14,702 nucleotides of DNA from MGBC163016 sp964462135 (GCA_964462135.1 CAYWWK010000037.1:1-14702), one strand, 5' to 3'. Counted from the first letter of the stretch, positions 6,090-12,762 are shown. Notes: generated by a model not told the origin, from the letters alone. Numbers and translations: made by a program.

Positions 6090-7109
6090 TCATTTCGCCA
6101 GCTTCATCAGATTGGCTGCCACCCCACACAAGAGCCCTCCAATAGGCCATGCCAGCCAGAACAGCGGCGTTTGGTATTCCGGCACGAAGAGCATGACCAG
6201 ACCGGCAATGGTGGCAATGATCATGATGCTGCCACAGAGAGCACCTGTTTTCTGGTCCCTTGTTCGATGCTCTTTCATCCGGTTCTTCTCTTCATCTGTA
6301 AGATCCAGCTGCTCTATCTCTTGGGAGGCCAACACTTCAGCAGCACCTTCGTTGTAGTTCCCTATGTTCAGACGCCCGAGCATAATGGAACCATAGACAA
6401 TCGACCGCGCACCGAAGGCGATGAGCACCATCATGAGAGGCACCCCGACAATTCCCTCGAGCGGAGTGTCTGAGAACAGGATCACGATGCAGGTGGCCGC
6501 GAAGATCAGCACGATCCCACCGATCAGGTTGTAGATGAAGAGGCTGCGCGTCTTCGCCCGCTCCTCCTCCGTGTAGAAGTCATCGATGCGCGGATGCTGG
6601 CGAACGAAGGCAGCATGGTTCATGCCTGCTGGGATGATCAGCAGAAGCCCCAGAGCCACCCCCGCAAGAACCAGCATCGTCCCTATGGCATCAGCCACAT
6701 TCTCAGCAAGGGGAATGAAGGCAAGCTGCTCCGCTTCAGCAAGGTTGTAGAAGATGACCGACAGCGCCGTTCCAAGGAGAATGACCATGATGCCGCTGGA
6801 GATACGGTTCGCGAAGCTGCGCATATGCTCGTCGTACCCGAAGACATCAGTGGGCAGGACTGCGAGTTCCCCTTCATCGGCTGCATCCGGTGAAGCAGGC
6901 GCGCGATCAGTCAGATCTTCCAGCACCAGCTCATCCAATGTGCAGTCGAATATCTCGCACATCTTGATGAGCTTGTCCATTTCGGGATAGCTCTTGTCCG
7001 ATTCCCATTTCGTCACAGACTGCCGACTGACCCCAAGCAGCACAGCAAGCTGCTCTTGGGTCATGTGATGCGTCGCACGCAAATGGAGCAGGTTCTCACG
7101 AAAGCTCAT
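6090..7109 (-). CDS. HTH (Cro/C1-type) regulator with six membrane segments
   Basis: 339 residues. Residues 1-62 form a Xre/Cro-type helix-turn-helix (LRATHHMTQEQLAVLLGVSR, then QSVTKWESDKSYPEMDKL). An acidic linker (about 65-90) leads to six predicted membrane helices near 104-124, 140-160, 190-212, 219-243, 288-309 and 315-335, with a charged stretch (260-287) before the last pair. Proteins of this design tether a DNA-binding domain to the membrane; targets and signal are unknown, and sensing of an envelope or antimicrobial stress is only a guess. ATG at 7109 begins the HTH fold and is preceded by AAAGG at a rather long spacing. The gene stands alone, convergent with helD, with a likely promoter at 7172-7200. 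Confidence 0.85.
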   Translation of the reverse strand: MSFRENLLHLRATHHMTQEQLAVLLGVSRQSVTKWESDKSYPEMDKLIKMCEIFDCTLDELVLEDLTDRAPASPDAADEGELAVLPTDVFGYDEHMRSFANRISSGIMVILLGTALSVIFYNLAEAEQLAFIPLAENVADAIGTMLVLAGVALGLLLIIPAGMNHAAFVRQHPRIDDFYTEEERAKTRSLFIYNLIGGIVLIFAATCIVILFSDTPLEGIVGVPLMMVLIAFGARSIVYGSIMLGRLNIGNYNEGAAEVLASQEIEQLDLTDEEKNRMKEHRTRDQKTGALCGSIMIIATIAGLVMLFVPEYQTPLFWLAWPIGGLLCGVAANLMKLAK

Positions 7110-7150
7110 CGTTTTTCGCCTTTCAAAGCAAGATCGGGACAGTGGGTGCA

Positions 7151-7200
7151 GAACGTGGTTCGCGAGATCCTATTATGGGAAAACCCACGGTGCATGCCAT
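7151..7200 (-). promoter_or_regulatory. Promoter and inverted-repeat operator for the HTH-membrane gene
   Basis: Minus-strand TGCCAT complement ATGGCA (7200-7195) as -35 and CATAAT (7177-7172) as -10 are 17 bp apart. Just downstream, across the expected start of transcription, is GAAC-GTG-GTTC (7151-7161), an inverted repeat that may be the protein's own operator. The 3-nt spacer argues against a LexA box, which needs 4. Confidence 0.4.
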
Positions 7201-7320
7201 CAACCGACGCGTTCTTTCTTGCCAAGACAAGGCTACCGCTGGTTGCAAAGCCCTGCAAGAGAGCCTGATAGACTGATGATTCTGTTATCGCACCTGCTTC
7301 CAGAAATGATCAAGCAAAGG

Positions 7321-7433
7321 GTATGAACACATGAAGGTTGAGGCCGATTCAGCAGGGCCAGAAACCCATGATATACATCATCATGGGTTTCGCCAGCCCG
7401 ATGCCAAGGCCGAACGCCTTCATGTGTTCATAC
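7321..7433. repeat. 113-bp long-hairpin element, copy 1
   Basis: Outer arms 7321-7337 and 7417-7433 are perfect 17-nt complements (GTATGAACACATGAAGG and its reverse complement). Inner paired blocks are GGCC/GGCC and GGGC/GCCC, and the tip is a 12-bp stem GAAACCCATGAT/ATCATGGGTTTC (7361-7372, 7380-7391) with a 7-nt loop. Copy 2 at 10805-10915 has the same tip and spacing but different outer arms that again pair. It carries no coding capacity. Confidence 0.8.
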
Positions 7434-7480
7434 ACCGCCGCCACCAAGGCAAGACCCCTCTGTGAACATGGTCCTTACCA
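7404..7480. repeat. Two ~40-bp degenerate tandem units
   Basis: Units start CCAAGG at 7404 and 7444. The first provides the right arm of the 113-bp hairpin and is nearly identical to the units at 72 and 10927; the second (AAGACCCCTCTGTGAACATGG) resembles the one at 10967. Confidence 0.65.
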
Positions 7481-7484
7481 TTTC

Positions 7485-7509
7485 GGGCGGATTGAGAATC
7501 CGCCCCTAC
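7485..7509 (-). repeat. REP-like palindrome, GGGCGGATT version
   Basis: Same as 126-150: minus-strand GTAG (7509-7506), arms GGGCGGATT and AATCCGCCC, loop CTC. Identity continues a few bases on both sides (CGAAG after the head on the plus strand). Confidence 0.75.
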
Positions 7510-7593
7510 GAAGCTGCGCTACGGACTCAGTCCTGCGATTCGAAACGTTCCTTTTGTACTGTTAAGAGCGTTGCAATCCTGATATACCGGTTA

Positions 7594-7658
7594 TGTATAA
7601 AACGAAGGGTGGAGCGAAGGCTGCGTAGCTTCTGAGCGGAACCCCCTTCTTTTATACA
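7594..7658. repeat. 65-bp palindromic element, copy 1
   Basis: Ends TGTATAAAA and TTTTATACA are exact complements, followed inward by GAAGGG/CCCTTC with one bulged C, and a central GAAGGCT/AGCTTC pairing. Copy 2 at 12698-12762 differs at only two positions, and weaker similarity extends about 15 bp on each side. Because each stem is followed by TTTTATAC in either direction, it could work as a two-way terminator; here it lies 23 bp past the CDF stop. It may equally be a miniature mobile element. Confidence 0.75.
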
Positions 7659-7681
7659 TTCAATGTAGATTCTGTTACCCC

Positions 7682-8779
7682 CTATTCCGAATAGTCAGTG
7701 TCCACCTGCACGTCAAAGTGGTATTCGGGGTGCTTTTCCTCCATGGCGGAAACCACCTGATGCGCAGCCGACTCATTCTTGGCATCAACATCCAAGACAA
7801 GATCGAAGTAACAGGTCTTGCGATCATCATCGACATAGAAGGCATGGTCATTCAGGATGGCTGGTTCCTTGGCGCACAGCTCCTGCAGTTCCTCATGCAT
7901 GGCCGCATCCTTCCCAGAGGTGCTTTCGGTGTAGATGCCCACGGTGACCAGGACACCGAAGTTCTCATGCAGCCCATTCGCCATCTTCCGCGTCAATTCG
8001 CTGATCTGTGTTGCCGTCATGGTGTCCGCAACGCCAATGCGCATCGAGCCGATGGTCTTATGCGGTCCGAAGTTGTCCAGGATGATATCGTGCACACCAT
8101 GGACCTCGGGGAACTGACGGGTGTAGCGCTTGATGGAGGCCACCAGCTTCTTGTCCTCAGGAGTGCCGATGATGGGGGCTAGGGAATCACGCAGCACATC
8201 GACGCCAGCCTTGATCACGGCGAAGGAGATGGCCAGACCCACGATGCCGTCGATGTTGACACTCCAAAGGTTCTGCACGATGGCAACCACCAAGGTGCCG
8301 CCTGAGATGATGGCATCGTTGTTGGAATCCACTCCAGATGCAATGAGCGCCTCGGAATGGGTCTTGTCCCCGTAATGCTTGAACATGAGGCCCAGCACGA
8401 TCTTGATCAGGATGCCCACCACGATGATGGTGATCGTGATAACAGAATAGCTGGGCGTTCCCGGATGGATGATCTTGAGGATGGATTCGCGCAATGACAC
8501 CAGACCTGCCGCCAGGATGATGACGGCGATGACCACGGAAGAGAGGTATTCGACGCGTCCGTATCCAAAGGGGTGAGCCTTGTCGGGCCGTTTTCCCGCC
8601 AGCTTCGTACCCACGATGGTGACGACCGAAGACAACACATCGGTTGCGTTGTTCACCCCATCAAGGATGATGGCAATGGAATGGGACACGAAGCCGATGA
8701 TGAGCTTCAAGGCAACCAGCAGCAGATTCCCCGCAATGCCAAAGATGCTGGCTTTGACTATCTCGTGTTCCCGCTGCAT
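7682..8779 (-). CDS. Cation diffusion facilitator, probable Mn2+ exporter
   Basis: 365 residues. CDF proteins exchange a divalent metal for protons across the inner membrane, usually as dimers. Six membrane segments are likely near 10-30, 36-57, 80-98, 112-132, 155-172 and 178-195, followed by a long cytosolic C-terminal part (205-365), larger than the usual ~80-residue domain and perhaps two ferredoxin-like folds. The metal site reads N43-x3-D47 in the second segment (LDGVNNATD) and D151-x3-D155 in the fifth (GVDSNNDA). NxxxD plus DxxxD is typical of the manganese group, whereas zinc members carry histidine. ATG at 8779 is chosen because it directly precedes the first membrane segment and has AAAGGG upstream; upstream codons look non-coding. 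It is divergent from the Y-family polymerase. Mn specificity is inferred. Confidence 0.87.
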   Translation of the reverse strand: MQREHEIVKASIFGIAGNLLLVALKLIIGFVSHSIAIILDGVNNATDVLSSVVTIVGTKLAGKRPDKAHPFGYGRVEYLSSVVIAVIILAAGLVSLRESILKIIHPGTPSYSVITITIIVVGILIKIVLGLMFKHYGDKTHSEALIASGVDSNNDAIISGGTLVVAIVQNLWSVNIDGIVGLAISFAVIKAGVDVLRDSLAPIIGTPEDKKLVASIKRYTRQFPEVHGVHDIILDNFGPHKTIGSMRIGVADTMTATQISELTRKMANGLHENFGVLVTVGIYTESTSGKDAAMHEELQELCAKEPAILNDHAFYVDDDRKTCYFDLVLDVDAKNESAAHQVVSAMEEKHPEYHFDVQVDTDYSE

Positions 8780-9001
8780 CGCCTTGTTCCCTTTGTCCAG
8801 CTGAGCCTGCGAAGCCGTTTGGCATTGCCAGGATGGTTGTCCGAACGGCACCCACTGGACACTGTAGTGCATGCCCGCAGAACGCAAGAGACGATTCCCA
8901 TTCTGTCAAGAAGCCATTTAAATGAGGCAGAAGGTCCACATCCAATGTCCCCTGTCGGCCGTGCTCGCAAAGGCTGAGCCCCCATGTGGGTACAGGCGGT
9001 G

Positions 9002-9022
9002 TATACTGCGTACATGCGTTCG
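9002..9022 (+). promoter_or_regulatory. -10 box and LexA-like box overlapping the polymerase start codon
   Basis: TATACT (9002-9007) ends 6 nt before the ATG at 9014, so transcription should begin at the start codon. CGTACATGCGTTCG (9009-9022) matches 12 of 14 positions of the Gram-positive LexA consensus CGAACRNRYGTTYC, with one miss in the inner core. A LexA dimer there would cover the transcription start. TACA/TGTA half-sites also flank the -10. Confidence 0.45.
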
Positions 9023-10531
9023 GATTTTCGCTACATAGCCATCGATCTCAAGTCATTCTATGCATCTGTGGAATGCCAGGAATGTGGGCTGGACCCCCTC
9101 ACCACCAATCTGGTGGTGGCTGATGTCTCGCGCACGCAGAAGACCATCTGCCTGGCAGTGTCACCTTCGCTCAAGGCCTACCGCATCAGTGGTCGTGCAC
9201 GGCTTTTCGAAGTCACCCAGCGGGTCAGCCAGATCAACGAAGACCGTCTGCGTACGCTCAAGCGCCGGACGAACCATCGTCAATTCGCCTACTCTTCCTT
9301 CGACGACACGCTGGTACGTCAACATCCTGAAGCCCAGCTTGCATTTTTGGCGGCCAAGCCACGCATGGCGTTGTATCTTGATTACTCCACCCGTGTCTAC
9401 GAGGTGTATTTGCGCTATTTCGCACCCGAGGACATCCATGTCTATTCCATCGACGAGGTGCTCATCGATGCTGGCAGCTACCTGCGCACCTACAAGCTGG
9501 ATGCTCGCGAATTGGCTTCCAGGGTCATTGCCGACATCCTGCAAACCACCGGCATCACAGCAACGGCAGGCATCGGCACCAACCTGTATCTGGCAAAGGT
9601 TGCCATGGATATCCTGGCGAAGCACGAAGAGCCGGACGAGAACGGCGTGCGTATCGCCATCTTGGACGAGGATGCCTACAAGCACCGTCTATGGAATCAC
9701 GAGCCCATTACTGATTTCTGGCGCGTGGGCCGGGGGTATGCTCGCAGATTGGCAGCCCATTCCCTTCTCACCATGGGCGATGTGGCCCGTTGTTCCCTGG
9801 GAGGACCCCACGATCGCCTCAATGAGGACCTGCTGTTCAACCTGTTCGGCAAGAACGCCGAATTGTTGATCGACCATGCTTGGGGTGCTGAACCGGTCAC
9901 CATGGCCCACATCAAGAAGTACCAACCTCATGTGCGCAGCACCGTTGCTGGACAGGTTCTGCACGCGCCCTATGAATTCGAGGATGCCCGTCTGGTTGCC
10001 TGGGAGATGGCTGAGCAGCTTGGCCTTGATCTGACCGGTGCAGGGCTGAAGACCGACACCCTCGTACTCACGGTCGGTTACGACCGGGAAAGCCTTTCTT
10101 TGGAGCGAGTGGGAGAAAACGCTGAAGACTGCCCAGTGGTGACGGATCATTACGGGCGCGTCGTGCCCAAGCCTGCTCATGGCACGAAGCGCTTGCGTAC
10201 GCCTACCTCCTCCGGAAAGCAGATAGCGCGGGCGGTGCTCGGTCTGTTTGATGAATTGGTCAACCCCCGGTTCCTTGCCCGCAAGATAAGCATCGCTGCT
10301 GAGCGTCTCGTAACCGAAGAGGAGATCCGGCAACACCCAAGCCAGCTGTCTCTCTTCGCAGATGAAGAGGACGTTCCCCCAGCGGAGCTGGAGCGTGAGC
10401 AGGTGCTGCAGAAAACCATGCTGGATATCAAGGAACGCTTTGGCAAGAACGCCGTCCTGAAGGCTGCCAGTCTGCAGGATGCCGCTACGGCACGACAGCG
10501 CAACCAGCAGATTGGAGGGCATTCGGCATGA
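9014..10531 (+). CDS. Y-family DNA polymerase (UmuC/DinB type, translesion synthesis)
   Basis: 505 residues. The polymerase active site is seen in AIDLKSFYASVE (9-20; Asp11 binds metal, FY forms the steric gate) and YSIDEV (144-149; Asp147 and Glu148 catalytic). GIGTNLYLAKVAMD (186-199) is the helix-hairpin-helix side of the palm/thumb. QLSLF (444-448) is a clear sliding-clamp binding motif. The length and the GLDPLTTNLVVAD segment (25-37) resemble the Firmicutes UvrX/YqjW-like branch rather than short DinB. It copies past damaged bases with low fidelity. The start at 9014 matches the family; an in-frame ATG at 8984 would place the -10 box inside the gene. The stop overlaps the next gene's start by ATGA. 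LexA control is proposed from the box at 9009-9022. Confidence 0.93.
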   Translation: MRSDFRYIAIDLKSFYASVECQECGLDPLTTNLVVADVSRTQKTICLAVSPSLKAYRISGRARLFEVTQRVSQINEDRLRTLKRRTNHRQFAYSSFDDTLVRQHPEAQLAFLAAKPRMALYLDYSTRVYEVYLRYFAPEDIHVYSIDEVLIDAGSYLRTYKLDARELASRVIADILQTTGITATAGIGTNLYLAKVAMDILAKHEEPDENGVRIAILDEDAYKHRLWNHEPITDFWRVGRGYARRLAAHSLLTMGDVARCSLGGPHDRLNEDLLFNLFGKNAELLIDHAWGAEPVTMAHIKKYQPHVRSTVAGQVLHAPYEFEDARLVAWEMAEQLGLDLTGAGLKTDTLVLTVGYDRESLSLERVGENAEDCPVVTDHYGRVVPKPAHGTKRLRTPTSSGKQIARAVLGLFDELVNPRFLARKISIAAERLVTEEEIRQHPSQLSLFADEEDVPPAELEREQVLQKTMLDIKERFGKNAVLKAASLQDAATARQRNQQIGGHSA

Positions 10532-10722
10532 GAAGAGAACGCGGTAAGTATGACGACATCATTCATCTCACGCGGCCGCCCTCTGAACGACCACCTATGT
10601 CAATGGAAGATCGTGCAGCTCAGTTCGCGCCATTCGCAGCATTGTCAGGCCACAGCGAAGCCATTGAGGAAACCGCAGTCGAAGTGCAGGAACGCGTCAC
10701 CCGGAACGATCCGCACTCCTGA
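10528..10722 (+). CDS. YolD-like small protein coupled to the Y-family polymerase
   Basis: 64 residues. The core PPMSMEDRAAQFAPFAALSG (22-41), preceded by YDDIIHL, is the pattern of short proteins encoded directly after UvrX-like Y-family polymerases in Firmicutes (YolD-like group). Its start overlaps the polymerase stop by 4 bp, which implies translational coupling and matched amounts. Biochemical role is not established; a polymerase accessory or regulator is the usual guess. Residues 42-64 are hydrophilic with an acidic helix (EAIEETAVEVQERV). It ends 10 bp before a strong terminator, closing a two-gene unit. Confidence 0.8.
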   Translation: MRRERGKYDDIIHLTRPPSERPPMSMEDRAAQFAPFAALSGHSEAIEETAVEVQERVTRNDPHS

Positions 10723-10732
10723 AGCCCTCCGC

Positions 10733-10790
10733 CCGCGATGATGCCGGAACCCAATCTCTGGGTTCCGGCATCATCGCGGTTGGTTTTAAT
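10733..10790 (+). terminator. Strong intrinsic terminator of the polymerase-YolD unit
   Basis: A perfect 21-bp stem runs from 10733-10753 to 10759-10779 (arms begin CCGCGATGATGCCGG) with a 5-nt loop ATCTC, followed by TTGGTTTTAAT. The stem is much longer than needed for termination, and the mirror strand lacks a T-run, so it acts in the plus direction. Confidence 0.9.
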
Positions 10791-10804
10791 AAGTTGCAGA
10801 AAGG

Positions 10805-10915
10805 TGTGTTCGCGGAGGGGTCGAAGCCGATTCTGCAGGACCAGAAACCCATGATATACATCATCATGGGTTTCGCCAGTCCGAAGCCAAGGCTGAGCAC
10901 CCCTCTGCGAACACC
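10805..10915. repeat. ~111-bp long-hairpin element, copy 2
   Basis: Outer arms 10805-10821 (TGTGTTCGCGGAGGGGT) and 10899-10915 pair at 15 of 17 positions plus one G-U. Inner paired blocks are AGCC/GGCT and GGAC/GTCC, then the 12-bp tip GAAACCCATGAT/ATCATGGGTTTC (10844-10855, 10863-10874). Relative to copy 1 the tip is identical, inner spacers differ by one base, and paired positions changed on both sides. The left arm could also pair with the unit at 10967. It lies between convergent genes. Confidence 0.8.
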
Positions 10916-11010
10916 ACCGCCATCCCCCAAGGCCGAACGCCTTCATGTGTTCATACACCGCCGCCCCCAAGGCGAGACCCCTCCGTGAACACCATCCCCC
11001 TCAAGGCAAG
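10887..11010. repeat. Three to four ~40-bp degenerate tandem units
   Basis: CCAAGG starts at 10887, 10927 and 10967, an exact 40-bp step, and a decayed TCAAGG follows at 11001. The units alternate between the CCCCTCTGCGAACACC type (10887, 10967) and the CTTCATGTGTTCATAC type (10927). The first forms the right arm of hairpin copy 2. The units are not identical and there are no unique spacers, so this is not a CRISPR array. Confidence 0.7.
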
Positions 11011-11033
11011 CAGCGAGAAGGATCGGTGGTTCC

Positions 11034-11444
11034 CTATTCGGGTTTTGCTGTCTCGGCCAGGTTCTGCAACGCCTTCTCAGAGACAACCGCACTGGCATCG
11101 ACGGTGGAACCGTCGCTTGCAAGGCGCTTCAGGGTATCGGCCACCACAGCCCACTCAACCTCGGTCGTAAGCGGCTCCACGGTGATGGCCACTTCCTCGC
11201 CCCGAGCAAGCGCTTCGAACTCTTCGGGGTTATAGCGAAACGCACTGACCTCATCGCCGTGCTCGTCCACCTTTCCGGTGGTGTATACCAAGTAGAACTT
11301 GTCGTTGTGCTCCATATGGAAGGAATAGAGAACGGTGCACTCCATCTCGTCTCCATTCTCGTCCTCTATGGTGAAGGTGATGCCTGCCTGCGCGTCATCA
11401 GGTTGCGCTTCGATCGATGTCTGTTTCTCTTGATCTTCGGACAT
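11034..11444 (-). CDS. DUF1292 family protein
   Basis: 136 residues, acidic and soluble. Residues 22-75 (ITFTIEDENGDEMECTVLYSF, then DKFYLVYTT, then AFRYNPEEF) carry the DUF1292 pattern: an acidic start, a central FxxxxxxYLVYT strand and a closing strand. The family is widespread in Firmicutes and some Actinomycetota and has no settled function. The C-terminal third (76-136) is helical and less typical. AGGGAG lies 7-8 nt ahead of ATG 11444. It starts 12 bp after the galE stop on the same strand, so the two are probably one transcript, though no functional link is known. Its 3' side faces the repeats at 10887-11010. Confidence 0.75.
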   Translation of the reverse strand: MSEDQEKQTSIEAQPDDAQAGITFTIEDENGDEMECTVLYSFHMEHNDKFYLVYTTGKVDEHGDEVSAFRYNPEEFEALARGEEVAITVEPLTTEVEWAVVADTLKRLASDGSTVDASAVVSEKALQNLAETAKPE

Positions 11445-11456
11445 GGTTTCTCCCTT

Positions 11457-12602
11457 TCAGTTGTCGCTGTCGGACTGATAACCATCCGGGTTGTTGCTCT
11501 GCCAACGCCAGGAATCCTGGCACATCCGGTCAAGGTCAAATTCTGCAACCCATCCCAGTTCCGTGCGCGCCTTTTCGCAAGAAGCGTAGTTCTCGGCGAT
11601 ATCCCCCGCTCGGCGTGGCTTGATCGCATAGGGAATGGGGTGTCCGCAGGCTCTTTCGAAGGCGCGGACCACATCAAGGACGCTTGACCCGGTACCTGTG
11701 CCCAAGTTGAAGACACCCACTCCGCGCCGCGTTCCGTCAGCAGCCGGTTGACCAACCTTGGAATACGGATCGGTGGCATTGCCCGTTCCCACCCGTCCGG
11801 CCATCCAATCGATGGCCGCTACATGGCCCCGCGCCAGGTCAACCACATGGATGTAGTCGCGCACCCCCGTGCCGTCAGGAGTGGGATAGTCATCACCAAA
11901 CACCCCCACTTCGGGCAACTTGCCCACTGCCACCTTCGCCACGTAAGGCACGAGGTTGTTGGGGATGCCTTTGGGATCTTCCCCGATGAGCCCGCTTTCA
12001 TGTGCACCGATGGGGTTGAAATAGCGAAGGAGCACGATGTTCCACTCATTGTCGCCGACATACAGATCTGAGAGGATCTGCTCCAACATGCTCTTGGTCT
12101 GTCCATAGGGGTTGGTGGCTTCGTGCTTCACAGCCATCTCGGTGATAGGGACCTCGTCAGGATCACCATACACGGTCGCACTCGACGAGAATACGAGGTT
12201 CTTCACGCCGTGACTGCGCGCAACCCCCGCGAGGACCAGCGTTCCCGCAAGGTTGTTCCAGTAGTATTCCCACGGCTTCTCCACGCTCTCACCCACTGCC
12301 TTGAAGCCTGCGAAATGGATGATGGCGTCGATATCGAATGTGTCGAACGTATCCTTCAACGCCTGCTCGTCCAGAATGGATGCATGAACGAAGGTGAGCT
12401 GATCGTCATCGGGTTCAATGCCGCATATCTGACGGACGCGATCCAAGGCCTCTTCGCATGAATTGCTCAGGTCATCCAGCACCACCACCCGGTATCCGGC
12501 GTTGAGCAGCTCAACTACCGTATGGCTGCCGATGAAGCCTGCTCCTCCCGTAACCAGAACGGTGGTGTCCTGAGGGGCCTTCGCCAAAGATCTGTTCGCC
12601 AT
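11457..12602 (-). CDS. galE: UDP-glucose 4-epimerase
   Basis: 381 residues, about 40 more than E. coli GalE. It interconverts UDP-glucose and UDP-galactose with bound NAD, serving galactose use and cell-surface glycan precursors. Seen are the Rossmann NAD loop GGAGFIG (19-25), catalytic-type Ser141 in FSSSATVYG (138-146), and Tyr166/Lys170 in NPYGQTK, all offset by 17 from the E. coli residues S124, Y149 and K153. The extra length is a 13-residue N-terminal extension and an insertion near 270-295 (GRVGTGNATDPYSKVGQPAA) before VFNLGTG. ATG 12602 is chosen for the AAAGGA site just upstream; ATG 12632 would add residues unlike the family. A related UDP-sugar epimerase is possible, but the YGQTK and NNLVPY context supports GalE. 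Confidence 0.93.
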   Translation of the reverse strand: MANRSLAKAPQDTTVLVTGGAGFIGSHTVVELLNAGYRVVVLDDLSNSCEEALDRVRQICGIEPDDDQLTFVHASILDEQALKDTFDTFDIDAIIHFAGFKAVGESVEKPWEYYWNNLAGTLVLAGVARSHGVKNLVFSSSATVYGDPDEVPITEMAVKHEATNPYGQTKSMLEQILSDLYVGDNEWNIVLLRYFNPIGAHESGLIGEDPKGIPNNLVPYVAKVAVGKLPEVGVFGDDYPTPDGTGVRDYIHVVDLARGHVAAIDWMAGRVGTGNATDPYSKVGQPAADGTRRGVGVFNLGTGTGSSVLDVVRAFERACGHPIPYAIKPRRAGDIAENYASCEKARTELGWVAEFDLDRMCQDSWRWQSNNPDGYQSDSDN

Positions 12603-12697
12603 GAGAATCCTTTCAGAAAACGACCCTGCCATGATATCGAATCCCCCTCTGATTTCTGCGCGAAGTTTGCAGCGAAGCATCTCTGACATACTGGTTA

Positions 12698-12762
12698 TGT
12701 ATAAAACGAAAGGTGGAGCGAAGGCTGCGCAGCTTCTGAGCGGAACCCCCTTCTTTTATACA
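12698..12762. repeat. 65-bp palindromic element, copy 2
   Basis: Same ends (TGTATAAAA, TTTTATACA) and centre as copy 1 at 7594-7658. The two substitutions lie at 12711 (GAAAGG for GAAGGG) and 12730 (GCGCAG for GCGTAG). The flanks ACATAC (12686-12691) and GTATGT (12769-12774) also pair. It sits between the divergent galE and symporter starts, where a transcript terminator would be unexpected unless it insulates the two promoters. Confidence 0.75.

Larger units (their letters stand above)
7110..7681. other. Long intergenic region with promoter, hairpin element and repeats
   Basis: This 572-bp gap upstream of the HTH-membrane gene and downstream of the CDF transporter has no convincing gene; short open frames here are translations of repeats that also occur elsewhere in the window. 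In order it holds the HTH gene promoter (7151-7200), the 113-bp hairpin element (7321-7433), ~40-bp units (7404-7480), a GTAG-headed palindrome (7485-7509), a decayed palindrome near 7523-7540 and a 65-bp palindromic element (7594-7658). Confidence 0.65.

Noticed and set aside
7151..7161. GAAC-GTG-GTTC as a LexA/SOS box
   Set aside because: The spacer is 3 nt whereas the LexA consensus needs 4; kept only as a possible operator of the HTH protein.
7338..7565. 75-codon open frame in the intergenic region
   Set aside because: It is a translation of the hairpin element, the tandem units and a REP-like palindrome, all of which recur elsewhere out of frame; no ribosome site.
8904..8909. Minus-strand TTGACA as a -35 for the CDF gene
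   Set aside because: No acceptable -10 hexamer is found at 16-18 bp spacing.
8984..9013. Polymerase start at ATG 8984
   Set aside because: The extra ten residues are unlike the family and would contain the TATACT box; no ribosome site is seen.
10887..11010. CRISPR-like array of ~40-bp periodic units
   Set aside because: Units diverge from each other along their length and there are no identical repeats separated by unique spacers; no cas genes are near.
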